DNA of 49,470 nt from Flammeovirgaceae bacterium UBA2786 (GCA_002352225.1 DEIA01000002.1:1-49470); one strand, 5' to 3'. Positions 7,037 through 16,261 are shown, numbered from the stretch's first letter. Numbers and translations: made by a program. The notes: generated by a model not told the origin, from the letters alone.

Positions 7037-8221
7037 ATGAAGTCTGCTGTGTTCACCAAGTTATCGGTAATGATGCTGCTGGAATATTTTATCTGGGGCG
7101 CCTGGTATGTTACCATGGGTACATACATGTCTGAATTTTTAGGAGCAACCGGAACCCAGATAGGCGCAGCGTATAGTGCGCTGGCTATTGCCACCATGAT
7201 TTCGCCTTTCTTCGTTGGCATGGTTGCCGACCGTTTTTTTGCGGCTCAGAAAATTATGGGCGTATTGCACCTGATTGGTGCTGTGCTGCTTTATCTGGCA
7301 ACTGTTGTAAACGACAACACAACTTTTTATTGGATTATTCTGGTGTATTCGTTGCTGTATATGCCCACCATCGCATTAAGCAACAGCATTGCGTTTGGGC
7401 AAATGACAGACCCGGGAAAACAGTTTCCGTGGATTCGGGTGTTTGGCACATTGGGGTGGATAATAGCAGGAGTTTTAATCAGTTCATTAGGATTAGATAA
7501 ATCAGCGTTAACTTTTCAGATGGCAGCCATCGCATCGCTGGCCTTAGGCCTTTCTTCTTTTGTGTTACCCAACACACCACCCAAAGGTAAAACGAGCGAA
7601 AGCGCATTGGGCACCGAAGCCTTTGTGCTGTTTAAAGACAAGCCCTATCTCATATTCTTTATTGCCGCTATTTTAGTTTGCATTCCGCTTTCATTCTATT
7701 ATGGTTTTGCCAATGTATTCTTAAATGAAACCGGCATGAACAATGTAGCTTTTAAAATGACCTTCGGTCAGATTTCAGAAGCGGTGTTTATTCTCGCCAT
7801 TCCTTTTTTGTTTAACCAGATTGGAGTAAAGAAAATGTTACTGCTGGGTATGACAGCGTGGATTTTGCGCTATGTATTCTTTGCATATGGCAATATAGAT
7901 TCAAGCATCTGGATGTTATATGCAGGTATAATTCTTCACGGCATATGTTACGACTTCTTTTTTGTAACAGGCTATATGTACACCGAAAAGAAGGCAGGGG
8001 ATAAAATAAAAAATGCCGCGCAGGGGTTATTCACATTTGCCACGTATGGAGTAGGCATGGTAATAGGCACCCGATTTTCTGGCTTTACAGCCGACCACTA
8101 TTCGGTTGACGGGGCATACCAATGGCAGTCCATCTGGATGGTTCCTGTTTACATTGCCGTAGCCGTGTTAATCTATTTTATTTTATTCTTTAAGGAGAAG
8201 AAAGAAATTCAGGCTGCCTAA
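7037..8221 (+). CDS. MFS transporter of the nucleoside:H+ symporter (NupG/XapB-like) family
   Basis: 394 residues with about 12 hydrophobic segments, an inner-membrane permease. The opening 'MLLEYFIWGAWYVTMGTYM' followed by 'GAAYSALAIATMISPFFVG' is typical of the nucleoside permease branch of the MFS. 'QFPWIRVFGTLGWI' (about residue 130) is the conserved loop of that branch. The second half begins after a hydrophilic linker (about residues 180-200). In Bacteroidota these permeases often stand beside sugar-type oxidoreductases, as here (89 bp before a Gfo/Idh/MocA gene). The real substrate may therefore be a nucleoside or a sugar derivative. Family confident, substrate not. Confidence 0.8.
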   Translation: MKSAVFTKLSVMMLLEYFIWGAWYVTMGTYMSEFLGATGTQIGAAYSALAIATMISPFFVGMVADRFFAAQKIMGVLHLIGAVLLYLATVVNDNTTFYWIILVYSLLYMPTIALSNSIAFGQMTDPGKQFPWIRVFGTLGWIIAGVLISSLGLDKSALTFQMAAIASLALGLSSFVLPNTPPKGKTSESALGTEAFVLFKDKPYLIFFIAAILVCIPLSFYYGFANVFLNETGMNNVAFKMTFGQISEAVFILAIPFLFNQIGVKKMLLLGMTAWILRYVFFAYGNIDSSIWMLYAGIILHGICYDFFFVTGYMYTEKKAGDKIKNAAQGLFTFATYGVGMVIGTRFSGFTADHYSVDGAYQWQSIWMVPVYIAVAVLIYFILFFKEKKEIQAA

Positions 8222-8309
8222 ATTTGGGGCATTCGCTTATTCAGGCCTGCCCTCAGACCAGGATAAAAACGCACGAAACAAAAACAAGTAAAACACAAAA
8301 CCACCTCAT

Positions 8310-9500
8310 ATGAAAATCGCAATGCTTGGCTCAGGCTTTATTGGCCGCTTTTATGCAGACTCCCTTCAGGGCTACAGAAGCAAAGATAAAATTGTAACCA
8401 TCTACTCGCGCAGAGAAGAAAGCGCACAAAAATTTGCGAAAGATTATAACGTACCCTTTTCAACTACAGTAATGGAAGAAGCCATTAACCGGCCCGAAGT
8501 TGAAGTGGTTTGTATCTCGTTACCCAACAACCTGCACGAAGAAGCCGTTAACCTGTGCTGCAAACATAAGAAAGCTGTAATCACCACCAAGCCCCTTGGC
8601 CGCAATGCCGAAGAAGCCAAGCGCATGTTGCAAGCAGTAGAGAAGGCGGGAATCTTCAATGGCTATCTGGAAGATTTAGTGTACACGCCAAAGTTTATTA
8701 AAGCCCATGAAAGTGTAAAGAATGGGGCGCTGGGAAGAATACTCTGGGCCAAGTCGCGCGAAACGCACCCCGGCCCGCACAGCGATTGGTTTTGGGATAT
8801 TGAACAAGCCGGTGGTGGTTGTATTCTTGATTTGGGCTGCCATTGTGTGGAGATTACCCGCAGCTACATTGGTAAAGACATTAAGCCCGTTGAAGTAATG
8901 TGCTGGGCCGATACACAGGTTAAGCCTATTGATGCCGAAGATCATGCCATTGGTTTGGTGAAGTACGAGAACGGAGCGATTGGTCAGTTTGAAGTAAGCT
9001 GGACGTTTCGTGGAGGATTGGATTTACGCGATGAAGTAATGGGCACCGAAGGAACAATTTGGGTAAATAGTTTTCTGCGTACCGGTTTCGAAATGTTTAC
9101 TACAGGCAAAGCAGCCAACTATGTAGCAGAAAAAGCAGAAAGTGATAAGGGCTGGTTGTTTCCGGTAGGCGATGAATTAAACGAGTTGGGATATAACCAC
9201 ATGTTTATGGATATGTTTAATGCCATGGAGCAGGGAACCCAGCCGAAAGAAACCTTTTATGATGGCTATGTGGTAAACGCGGTGTTAGATGCGGCCTATA
9301 AATCGGCCAAGTCAAAACAGTGGGAGCCGGTTAAACTCGACATCTGGCGCGGAAGAGTTGGTGTAAGCAAAGACGCACACCTGCAGGAGTATGATGCTGA
9401 TCATTATCTGGTGAAAGAGGAGGTTACTCACTATGGTGCAAAGAAGGTAATTCTGAAAAATAAAAAGACCGGAAAAATTTCTGAGCAAGTACTTAGTTAA
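8310..9500 (+). CDS. Gfo/Idh/MocA family NAD(P)-dependent oxidoreductase
   Basis: 396 residues. The N-terminal Rossmann fold begins 'MKIAMLGSGFIGRFYADSL' with GSGFIG as the dinucleotide-binding loop. 'VCISLPNNLHEEA' and 'ITTKPLGRNAEEAKRM' are the usual strand and EKP-like motif, here TKP. The catalytic-type region 'GGGCILDLGCHCVEITR' (about residues 168-185) holds the D..xxH pattern of the family. The C-terminal domain ends in a less conserved extension. No signal peptide, so cytoplasmic. It probably oxidises a sugar or cyclitol imported by the preceding transporter (inference from neighbourhood). A strong bidirectional terminator follows. Confidence 0.85.
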   Translation: MKIAMLGSGFIGRFYADSLQGYRSKDKIVTIYSRREESAQKFAKDYNVPFSTTVMEEAINRPEVEVVCISLPNNLHEEAVNLCCKHKKAVITTKPLGRNAEEAKRMLQAVEKAGIFNGYLEDLVYTPKFIKAHESVKNGALGRILWAKSRETHPGPHSDWFWDIEQAGGGCILDLGCHCVEITRSYIGKDIKPVEVMCWADTQVKPIDAEDHAIGLVKYENGAIGQFEVSWTFRGGLDLRDEVMGTEGTIWVNSFLRTGFEMFTTGKAANYVAEKAESDKGWLFPVGDELNELGYNHMFMDMFNAMEQGTQPKETFYDGYVVNAVLDAAYKSAKSKQWEPVKLDIWRGRVGVSKDAHLQEYDADHYLVKEEVTHYGAKKVILKNKKTGKISEQVLS

Positions 9501-9507
9501 AAAAATA

Positions 9508-9540
9508 CTCCTTTCGCGCTAAAACGTAGCGCGAAAGGAG
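9508..9540. terminator. Bidirectional terminator between convergent genes
   Basis: A perfect 13-bp stem CTCCTTTCGCGCT/AGCGCGAAAGGAG with a 7-nt loop. Seven A residues on the left (T on the minus strand) and TTTGATT on the right make it usable in both directions, for the oxidoreductase and the small TerB-like gene. Confidence 0.9.
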
Positions 9541-9545
9541 TTTGA

Positions 9546-9767
9546 TTATTGCACCGTTAAGCCAGCTTCTTTAGCTACTTCAATTACGCGCTCGGTTTTC
9601 CCAATCACGGAATTATAGAACAACCTGAATTCGGACTCGTCTATACCAGCCGCCTGTCTTACTGAATCAAGATATTGAAGCTCAGTTTCGCTTATTTCAT
9701 GGTCTAAGTCCATTAAAAGATAAGTTATAAAGAGTAAACCGGTATTGAAATCAGAGTTGTTTTTCAT
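9546..9767 (-). CDS. Small TerB-like helical protein
   Basis: 73 residues, no signal peptide or membrane segment. The pattern 'LLFITYLLMDLDHEISETE' followed by 'YLDSVRQAAGIDESEF' resembles the first helices of the TerB/DjlA-like family, where an acidic loop after a helix is followed by 'E...L'. The full family domain is about 110-140 residues, so this is a short form or only a distant relative. The gene has its own terminator and a gap of about 90 bp upstream, so it appears monocistronic. Function unknown. Confidence 0.55.
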   Translation of the reverse strand: MKNNSDFNTGLLFITYLLMDLDHEISETELQYLDSVRQAAGIDESEFRLFYNSVIGKTERVIEVAKEAGLTVQ

Positions 9768-9855
9768 GGCATTGTTTGCGTGTATAATGGATAGGATTCA
9801 AAGATTAAACCAAATTTTCGTTTTTACCAGACGCATCCAATTTACGCTGAACAGA

Positions 9856-10905
9856 TCACGCTGAATTAGCGCGCAGCTTCATACCGAAAAATATTCGCAG
9901 CCACTTTATTCGTTTTATTATTTCGTACGATAACAAACATCCGCCAAGGGTAAACAAAAGCACAAGTACAAACTGAAGTTGAACAGGTATTTCTAATGGA
10001 AACACAATAACCGAGCCCAGAAAAAGAAAGAACATGTGCAGGATGTACACCGGATATGCAGCCGGGCTTAGATACTGTAAAACTTTTCCGTTTCGGTTAA
10101 GATGTTTATGTCCAAATGCCAATACACTAAATATCCAGGCCTGCGATTCGATCACTATCAAATACACCGGTGTTTGTAAGCCGAAGTAATACATCCGCAA
10201 AGCAAATAAGCCAACGGCAATAACCAGAAGCATCCAGCGCCACGTTATCAGCATTTGCCAGAAACGCTCACCACTAAACACAAAGCAAAATCCGAAAAAG
10301 AAGGCAAGCAGCCCGAGGAAGAACCCATGCCCTGTCATAGCATAAAGTTCATACGGTATGGGTTTAATGATCAGGGCTTCGGCAATAAATACAAGCGCCA
10401 CTACCACTAACGCGAAAGGAGAGCTAAATAAAGTTCTGAAACGTTGAACTGCTTTACTTCCTTCATGTTTTTTCAGATAAAAAAACAAAGGCGACAGTAC
10501 AAGCACATAGATAAAGATGTTGGCCAGAAACCAAAGGTGGCCTGGGTCATATATATAACGCGGTTCCATGTTATAGTAATAGCGCCACACTAAGATGTGC
10601 AGCGGAACGATGGCAAACATGCCAAACACAAAGGGCAACGCAATGCGTAAGGTGCGCTCAGTTAGTAATTGTTTCCACGTGCGTTGCTGCATAGCAAAAT
10701 ATACCCCCATGCCCGACACAAAAAAGAGAAGCGGTATACGCCAAACATTCAGCATGGCCATGGGTGTCCATAAAGCAGCCCAGGGTTTAGTGGAGGGAAT
10801 GAATCCGATCATGCCTCCCCACGATTGAAAACCAATAGCCACATGGTAAATCAGAAGCAGGCCAATGGCAATTACCCGCAGCCAGTCAATATCGTAACGT
10901 CTCAT
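9856..10905 (-). CDS. Acyltransferase family 3 membrane protein
   Basis: 349 residues with about ten transmembrane helices. The start 'MRRYDIDWLRVIAIGLLLIY' then H, with 'FFVSGMGVYFAM', is typical of acyltransferase 3 proteins, where the R and H near the first helix are the conserved active-site elements. 'GHLWFLANIFIYVLV' is the usual motif near helix 5. Such proteins transfer acetyl, succinyl or similar groups to exported glycans or lipids at the inner membrane. The ATG at 10905 is chosen because it begins the family motif. The 71-bp gap to the upstream ankyrin gene contains a palindrome, but the two may form one transcript. Confidence 0.85.
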   Translation of the reverse strand: MRRYDIDWLRVIAIGLLLIYHVAIGFQSWGGMIGFIPSTKPWAALWTPMAMLNVWRIPLLFFVSGMGVYFAMQQRTWKQLLTERTLRIALPFVFGMFAIVPLHILVWRYYYNMEPRYIYDPGHLWFLANIFIYVLVLSPLFFYLKKHEGSKAVQRFRTLFSSPFALVVVALVFIAEALIIKPIPYELYAMTGHGFFLGLLAFFFGFCFVFSGERFWQMLITWRWMLLVIAVGLFALRMYYFGLQTPVYLIVIESQAWIFSVLAFGHKHLNRNGKVLQYLSPAAYPVYILHMFFLFLGSVIVFPLEIPVQLQFVLVLLFTLGGCLLSYEIIKRIKWLRIFFGMKLRANSA

Positions 10906-10928
10906 TTTTTTAGTGTTATATAATGTTT

Positions 10929-10953
10929 GCAGTAGGCAAGGGCTGCCTACTGC
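10929..10953. repeat. Short palindrome in the ankyrin-acyltransferase spacer
   Basis: A perfect 10-bp stem GCAGTAGGCA/TGCCTACTGC with a 5-nt loop and no T-run on either side. The half-site GCCTACTG recurs at about 10967-10974 and again near 25604, so this looks like a small dispersed palindromic repeat rather than a terminator. Confidence 0.5.
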
Positions 10954-10976
10954 TTTCTGCATTACTGCCTACTGTT

Positions 10977-11531
10977 TTATTTCAGCATCTCAGCAATCTC
11001 AGGTCTTGTCTTTTCAATTTGGATGTAATCCAGTTTAAGTCCCATAGGGGCAAGCGCATTGCCAATCATATCATAAGCGTCTTTCATTTGTGCAAATGGC
11101 AAGGCTACGTTATCGTAGGCGGTAGCACCGTATTTGTTTTTAATGGTTTGGTCCACATTTTTTTCTAACAACAGTTTTACAATTTCCGGTCTGCAAAAGA
11201 AAGCGGCCGTATGCAAAGCTGTTGAACCTTCGGTGTTCTGAAAATTCAGATCTACACCGGCATCAATTAATACTTTAGCCATTTCGGTTTTTCCAAAAAC
11301 AGTTGCGCTAATAAGTGGGCTTGAGCCTCCAAATGGGTCTGGTATATTCAGGTCGCTGCCTGCTGCAATATGTTGTTTTACAGCCTCCATGTTTTCGGAG
11401 ATTACAGCTGTGTGCAGATCCACATCAGGGGCTTTTACAGTAGCATCTTTGTTACCGGCCTCTTTGGCGGTGCATGCGGCAACAATAAATACGATCAGTA
11501 ATAGCAGGGCAGGGGTGTTAAGCGTTTTCAT
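10977..11531 (-). CDS. Ankyrin-repeat lipoprotein
   Basis: 184 residues. Signal peptide with lipobox VAAC (Cys20), then three to four ankyrin repeats from about residue 38 to 150. Repeat signatures are 'VDLHTAVISENMEAVKQHI', 'GGSSPLISATVFGKTEMAKV', 'GSTALHTAAFFCRPEIVKLL' and 'KYGATAYDNV'. Ankyrin lipoproteins are protein-binding periplasmic or outer-membrane-associated factors; no partner can be read here. It is divergent from the AraC/TPR regulator, with about 245 bp between the starts in which I see no clear operator. Confidence 0.85.
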   Translation of the reverse strand: MKTLNTPALLLLIVFIVAACTAKEAGNKDATVKAPDVDLHTAVISENMEAVKQHIAAGSDLNIPDPFGGSSPLISATVFGKTEMAKVLIDAGVDLNFQNTEGSTALHTAAFFCRPEIVKLLLEKNVDQTIKNKYGATAYDNVALPFAQMKDAYDMIGNALAPMGLKLDYIQIEKTRPEIAEMLK

Positions 11532-11776
11532 GGTTTTTGATTTGAGTTAAGTTTTTTGTTTTTCTATGAAGCAAAGGAACGGCAACCTACACCTGGTGGC
11601 TAAATAGCCTTGCACACAAAACCGTCAATTTTGCGGGATTCAGCATAAAAATTCGCGCATCGATATAACTTTTGATGCACCGCTACATAAAAGCGTCTAA
11701 AAATTATGGTAGGAATAATAAACAGGAGCCGATCACTCTCGGCTGGTTTTTGTTATTTCGCCTTTCGAAATCGACT

Positions 11777-13837
11777 ATGCCCGATTTTCCATTGGATACC
11801 GAATTCATTAGCCAGCTAACGGCCACAATTGAAAAGAACCTTGCCAACGAGCAGTTTGGGGTTTCGGAATTAGCCTATGCCCTGAATATGAGCCGCTCTA
11901 ACCTGCTGCGCAAAGTGAAAAAGGCCACTAACCTTTCGGTAAGCCAGCTTATCAGCCAGGCACGGTTAAAGCGCGGTATGGAGTTATTGCGCAAAGGAAC
12001 GCACAACGTTTCGGAGGTGGCACATCAAACTGGTTTTAGCAGCACGTCATATTTTATTAAATGCTTCCGCGAATATTATGGATATCCGCCCGGTGAGGCA
12101 GGCAAGCGCGCGAATGAACCCGAATCTCTCCCAATTGCTCCGCCTCCATCCAGCGAAAGGAATAACACATTTGTTATCATCGGGGTTGCAGCGTTATTAA
12201 TAGTTGTACTGGGCTGGTTTGTGTACAACTATTGGCCCTCTGAAAAAGAGCCTGTTGTTGATAAATCTATTGTAGTGTTGCCATTCAAAAACGATAGTAA
12301 CGACAGTACCAATGTGCACATCATCAACGGCCTGATGGAGTCCACCCTCAATAATCTTCAAAAGATAAAAGACCTGCGGGTAATTAGCCGAACATCTGCA
12401 GAGCAATACAGAAACAGCGCCAAAACCATTCCGGAGATGGCCAGCGAACTGAATGTTACGTATTTTGTAGAAGGCAGCGGGCAAAAAATAGGAGACCGGA
12501 TAGTATTAACGATACAACTAATTGATGGAGCTACAGACCGGCACTTGTGGAGCCGGCAATACAGGCGCGAGGCCGTAGATATTTTTGCATTGCAACGGGA
12601 AATAGCAAATGACATTGCCGGAGAAATCCGCGCGGTAATTACTCCTGAAGAGAAAAACCGGATTCAGAAAAGACCCACTCAAAATCTGGAAGCTTACGAT
12701 GCTTTTTTAAAAGGAGTTGACTTGTTGAAAAGAGGCGGAGGAGCAAACCTAAGGCAGTCGCTGGTGTTTTTCGATGAAGCCATTTCGAAGGATAATACGT
12801 TTGCATTAGCCTATGCCTGTGCGGGAATGGTTTGTTATTATTTAGATATGTTTCAAGCCGAAAAAATCTATGTAGATAAGCTTGGTGCCTATGCGGATAA
12901 GGCGGTGTTGCACGATGCTACTCTGGCAGAGAGTTTAATGACGAAAGGAATGTATTACCTGACTCGAAAGGAGTACAAGGAAGCATTGCCTTATCTGGAG
13001 CGGGCGCTGGAATACAACCCAAACTCAACAGAAGTTTTAGGGCTGCTGGCTGATTTTTATTATATGTATTTGCCTAATACCGGTAAATACCTGGAGTATG
13101 CATTGCAAGGCTTAAAACGGAATGCCAACTCTGGCGATTCTGTTTCCATCAGTTATTTTCATTTGCGACTGGGCAATGCCCTTATACAAACCGGTTTTGT
13201 GGAAGAGGCGCTTAAACATATTGATAAATCGCTGGAGTATTATCCGGACAATACTTTCTCGCGACATGTGCGTGCGTTTGTGTTATATGCAAAGGACGGC
13301 AACCTGCATCAAACAAAAAGGCTATTGCTGGCAGAATACAAAAAAGACACCAACCGGTTTGATATCTTGCAGGACGTTGCCAAAGTGAGTTATTACCTGC
13401 AGGAGTATGATACTGCATATTATTACTATAAAAAATTTAACCATTACCGAGAAGCGCAGAAGTTAGATGTGTTTGAACATGAAAACCTGAATATCGGCCG
13501 TGTGTATGAACTGGCAGGTGAAACAGAAAAAGCTAAAGGCTTTTACGAACGATACAGGCTGTATGCAGAGGCTGACCAGACGGCCTATAAAAACCTGGCT
13601 TTGACTGTTTACTATTGCCAGATGAACGATAACGCCAAAGCCCTTGAGTACCTCAGGCTATTTACGCAGGAAGACAACATTCAGTACTGGATTATACTGT
13701 TTATGGATAAAGGGCCGGAGCTTACCGAAGTAGAAGCCTCGCCCGAATTTAAAAAGCTGTTGCAGGAAGTAGAAAGGAAATTCTGGGCTAACCACGAAAA
13801 ACTAAAATTGAAACTGGAAGACCAGGGCTTGTTGTGA
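11777..13837 (+). CDS. AraC-type DNA-binding domain fused to membrane segment, TolB/FlgO-like domain and TPRs
   Basis: 686 residues from the ATG at 11777; an in-frame ATG at 11672 would add 35 residues without domain features. The AraC helix-turn-helix pair is N-terminal (about residues 25-110: 'FGVSELAYALNMSRSNLLRK', 'SEVAHQTGFSSTSYFIKCFR'). A single transmembrane helix follows at about 131-150 ('IIGVAALLIVVLGWFVYNYW'). Then comes a domain like that found after transmembrane cyclase regulators ('KSIVVLPFKNDS', 'LRVISRTSAEQYR', 'TDRHLWSRQYRR') and a long tetratricopeptide array to the C-terminus. A membrane-tethered one-component regulator sensing an envelope signal is a reasonable inference. 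Its stop is 4 bp from the convergent glycosyltransferase stop. Confidence 0.8.
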   Translation: MPDFPLDTEFISQLTATIEKNLANEQFGVSELAYALNMSRSNLLRKVKKATNLSVSQLISQARLKRGMELLRKGTHNVSEVAHQTGFSSTSYFIKCFREYYGYPPGEAGKRANEPESLPIAPPPSSERNNTFVIIGVAALLIVVLGWFVYNYWPSEKEPVVDKSIVVLPFKNDSNDSTNVHIINGLMESTLNNLQKIKDLRVISRTSAEQYRNSAKTIPEMASELNVTYFVEGSGQKIGDRIVLTIQLIDGATDRHLWSRQYRREAVDIFALQREIANDIAGEIRAVITPEEKNRIQKRPTQNLEAYDAFLKGVDLLKRGGGANLRQSLVFFDEAISKDNTFALAYACAGMVCYYLDMFQAEKIYVDKLGAYADKAVLHDATLAESLMTKGMYYLTRKEYKEALPYLERALEYNPNSTEVLGLLADFYYMYLPNTGKYLEYALQGLKRNANSGDSVSISYFHLRLGNALIQTGFVEEALKHIDKSLEYYPDNTFSRHVRAFVLYAKDGNLHQTKRLLLAEYKKDTNRFDILQDVAKVSYYLQEYDTAYYYYKKFNHYREAQKLDVFEHENLNIGRVYELAGETEKAKGFYERYRLYAEADQTAYKNLALTVYYCQMNDNAKALEYLRLFTQEDNIQYWIILFMDKGPELTEVEASPEFKKLLQEVERKFWANHEKLKLKLEDQGLL

Positions 13838-13841
13838 AACG

Positions 13842-15014
13842 TTATTTAAAAAGAGAGCAAAACGTTTCAGACAATAGCTTACGCGAATAGATTTCCTCAC
13901 CCAACTTACGCGATGCAGCTTGCCCACGTTCCAATAATCCACCTTCATACAAATAGCCTGAAAGTTTTTTTACAAAATCAGTAGGGTGTTGCGGGTTGTA
14001 GTAAAATCCGCATTGGGTTTCTTCAATCTCTTTTTTAATCCAGCCTCCAAAATTGATAATGATCAGTTTGCCTGCTGCCAACCCATCAAAATATTTGTTG
14101 GGCGAGCCGGTTTCCAACACCGGTACTTGTTTAAAACTTATAAAGACGGCATCGGTAATGTTCAACAATTCCTTAACTCCAGCGCGGTTTCTGAAATCAA
14201 GAAAAGTAAGGTTAACCAGATTAAGAGTTTGTGCATGATTTTTTAACCGATCTAACTCAGCGCCATCGCCACACATAAAAAAGTGAACGGGTAATTGTGC
14301 TTTGCGCGATGCGTTTACACATTCCAGAAACGAATCTAACCCATTGGCTACTCCAATAGCCCCAATGTAAGACACCACCAGTTTGCCGGCTACTCCATAC
14401 CGATTTTCTAAAGATGAATCTTTAAGCTCCGGGTTATAAAAATCACAATCGGCCATGTTGGGAATCAGGTGTACAGTTTTGCCCGGCACTTTTTTTTCAA
14501 TGGCTGATTTAATATCAGGCGAGAGGGCCACAACCGCATTAGCCGATTTATAAATCCTTTTCTCTAATGCATAAAGCGATTGAGCAAACACAAAATTGTT
14601 GATGAACCCTAATTGAACAGGAGCCTCTGGCCATAAATCGCCCACCTCAAAAAGATAAGGAATTTTGTAACGCATCTTTATCCACATGGCAGCAAAGCCC
14701 ACGGTTAGGGGCACCGAAATAGCGTAGCAATAATCTGCATCTTGAAATTGCCGGGCTAGTTTAACAGCACCGGTAACATATTTTATAAACGATTGACTGC
14801 GGGCAAAAAATCCAAACCGGTTATTATACGCAATGGGTAAATAGTGTACATCAACATTCTCTACCGTTTCCCTTCTATAGGTATTTTCGTTATGCGCAGT
14901 AATTACGGTAACGCGTACACCTTTGGCCGCAAGTGCAGTGGCGAGATAATAAGACCGGATGGCTCCGCCTTTTGCCGGGGTATTAAAATGCTGATGCAGG
15001 ATTAAAACAGTCAC
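13842..15014 (-). CDS. Glycosyltransferase family 4 (GT-B fold)
   Basis: 390 residues. N-terminal half 'MTVLILHQHFNTPAKGGAIR' with the glycine-rich acceptor loop, then 'YLFEVGDLWPEAPVQLGF', typical of WbuB-like GT4 enzymes. C-terminal nucleotide-sugar site 'VVSYIGAIGVANGLDSFLE' and the EX7E-type region around 'VLETGSPNKYFDGLAAGK'. Cytoplasmic or peripheral membrane enzyme for polysaccharide assembly. No other polysaccharide genes stand next to it except the acyltransferase 3 kb away, so it is an isolated GT. Specificity unknown. Confidence 0.88.
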   Translation of the reverse strand: MTVLILHQHFNTPAKGGAIRSYYLATALAAKGVRVTVITAHNENTYRRETVENVDVHYLPIAYNNRFGFFARSQSFIKYVTGAVKLARQFQDADYCYAISVPLTVGFAAMWIKMRYKIPYLFEVGDLWPEAPVQLGFINNFVFAQSLYALEKRIYKSANAVVALSPDIKSAIEKKVPGKTVHLIPNMADCDFYNPELKDSSLENRYGVAGKLVVSYIGAIGVANGLDSFLECVNASRKAQLPVHFFMCGDGAELDRLKNHAQTLNLVNLTFLDFRNRAGVKELLNITDAVFISFKQVPVLETGSPNKYFDGLAAGKLIIINFGGWIKKEIEETQCGFYYNPQHPTDFVKKLSGYLYEGGLLERGQAASRKLGEEIYSRKLLSETFCSLFK

Positions 15015-15077
15015 ACGGCAAAGAAATAAAACCGAATAAAACGGAAAGAATTCGCGGGTAGATTTTTAATAGCGTGT

Positions 15078-15566
15078 CTATTGATCTTCTTCACAATCCT
15101 CCCAGCACTCCTTACAAGGTTGACGTACCTCTTTGTAGTTGGATTTCTGACTGGCATGAATGAATCGTGAAGGCCCATCAGCATCTTCCCACAACCACCA
15201 TTCTGTATAATCTTTGGCAGCATTTACCCGGTATGTATTTACCGCATAAGAATCATTTACAGCCAGCGTCAGGCCTTCTTCATCAGTAGACCAATTTTCA
15301 ATTTTGCCGGCCGTAGCATCCTGTCCCCAACCAATAATAATTGAATCGGCTTTAAGCTGAATAAAGGTATTGTCAGCATCGCAGGGATAAAACAATATCC
15401 ACTCACCCTCTACCTGTGTAATCATGTGCCATTCGCCCTGTAACGATTCAGGTTGTAGCGGTTCTTTTTCGGCACCCGGTAGATGCACCGTGGTTTCAAC
15501 AGGTTTAGGAGTACAGGCAAGACCAAGCGCTAAAAGACCAACGAATAGGAATATGAGAAGTCTCAT
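15078..15566 (-). CDS. Lipoprotein of unknown function
   Basis: 162 residues. Lipobox GLAC (Cys18) follows a strong hydrophobic segment. The mature part resembles small lipocalin-like or META-like beta proteins in having 'LQGEWHMITQVEGEW' near its start. It ends in a Cys-rich acidic tail ('CKECWEDCEEDQ'). I do not recognise a family. It lies 63 bp upstream of the glycosyltransferase on the same strand and is divergent from the DUF1080 gene, with about 75 bp between the two starts. Confidence 0.65.
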   Translation of the reverse strand: MRLLIFLFVGLLALGLACTPKPVETTVHLPGAEKEPLQPESLQGEWHMITQVEGEWILFYPCDADNTFIQLKADSIIIGWGQDATAGKIENWSTDEEGLTLAVNDSYAVNTYRVNAAKDYTEWWLWEDADGPSRFIHASQKSNYKEVRQPCKECWEDCEEDQ

Positions 15567-15641
15567 TTATAATTTAGTTTGCGTCCGGCAATTTACCAGT
15601 TTTTATTTCCCTATTTTAAACCGTCAAAAAAATCAATCTAT

Positions 15642-16232
15642 ATGAGAAAATTCGTTTTTGCAGTGCTTAGCCTGATTGTGTTTTCAGCGCAAGCTCAAAA
15701 GCAATCTATTTTTAATGGTAAGGACTTAACCGGCTGGAAGGTTTATGGAACAGAAAAATGGTATGTAGATAAAGGTGAGTTGATTTGCGAAAGCGGTCCC
15801 GATAAGCAATATGGCTACTTCGCTACCGAAAAGGAATACAAGGATTTTGAACTCACGCTTGAGTTTAAGCAGGAAAGCAACGGCAATAGCGGTGTATTTT
15901 TCCATAGCCAGATTGAAGGCACAACCGTAAGCGGCTGGCAGGCCGAGGTGGCTCCGCTTAACAGTCACAGTGGTGGTATTTATGAATCGTACGGTCGCGG
16001 CTGGCTGATTAAACCGACTGCCGAAAAAGAGAAAGCATTAAAAGAAGGCAAGTGGAATACCATGAAAGTAGTGGTAAAGGGAAATGAAGTAACCACTTGG
16101 CTAAATGGTGAGCAGATGATTACCCTAACCGATGAAAAGATTGGTTCGCGCACAGGAAAAATAGCCTTGCAGATTCATGATGGCGGAGGAGTAAAGGTGC
16201 GCTGGAAGAATATTTTTATACAGGAATTATAG
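15642..16232 (+). CDS. DUF1080 / 3-keto-disaccharide hydrolase domain protein
   Basis: 196 residues. Signal peptide 'MRKFVFAVLSLIVFSAQAQ', then a concanavalin-like beta-sandwich. DUF1080 hallmarks are 'SIFNGKDLTGWKVYG', 'YKDFELTLEFKQESNGNSGV', 'GGIYESYGRGWL' and 'GKIALQIHDGGGVKVRWKNI'. The family includes enzymes that cleave 3-keto-glycosides in the periplasm. The catalytic assignment here is by family only. The ATG at 15642 is chosen because it gives a clean signal peptide; a longer frame from 15579 adds 21 residues unlike any leader. It may work with the Gfo/Idh/MocA enzyme at 8310, since keto-sugar pathways use both, but the two are 6 kb apart. Confidence 0.85.
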   Translation: MRKFVFAVLSLIVFSAQAQKQSIFNGKDLTGWKVYGTEKWYVDKGELICESGPDKQYGYFATEKEYKDFELTLEFKQESNGNSGVFFHSQIEGTTVSGWQAEVAPLNSHSGGIYESYGRGWLIKPTAEKEKALKEGKWNTMKVVVKGNEVTTWLNGEQMITLTDEKIGSRTGKIALQIHDGGGVKVRWKNIFIQEL

Positions 16233-16261
16233 CCAGAGCATTATGGCTCTGTTAGTAAAAG

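Noticed and set aside
10923..11168. Plus-strand ORF over the end of the ankyrin gene
   Set aside because: It is a frame shadow of the ankyrin lipoprotein with no supporting motif.
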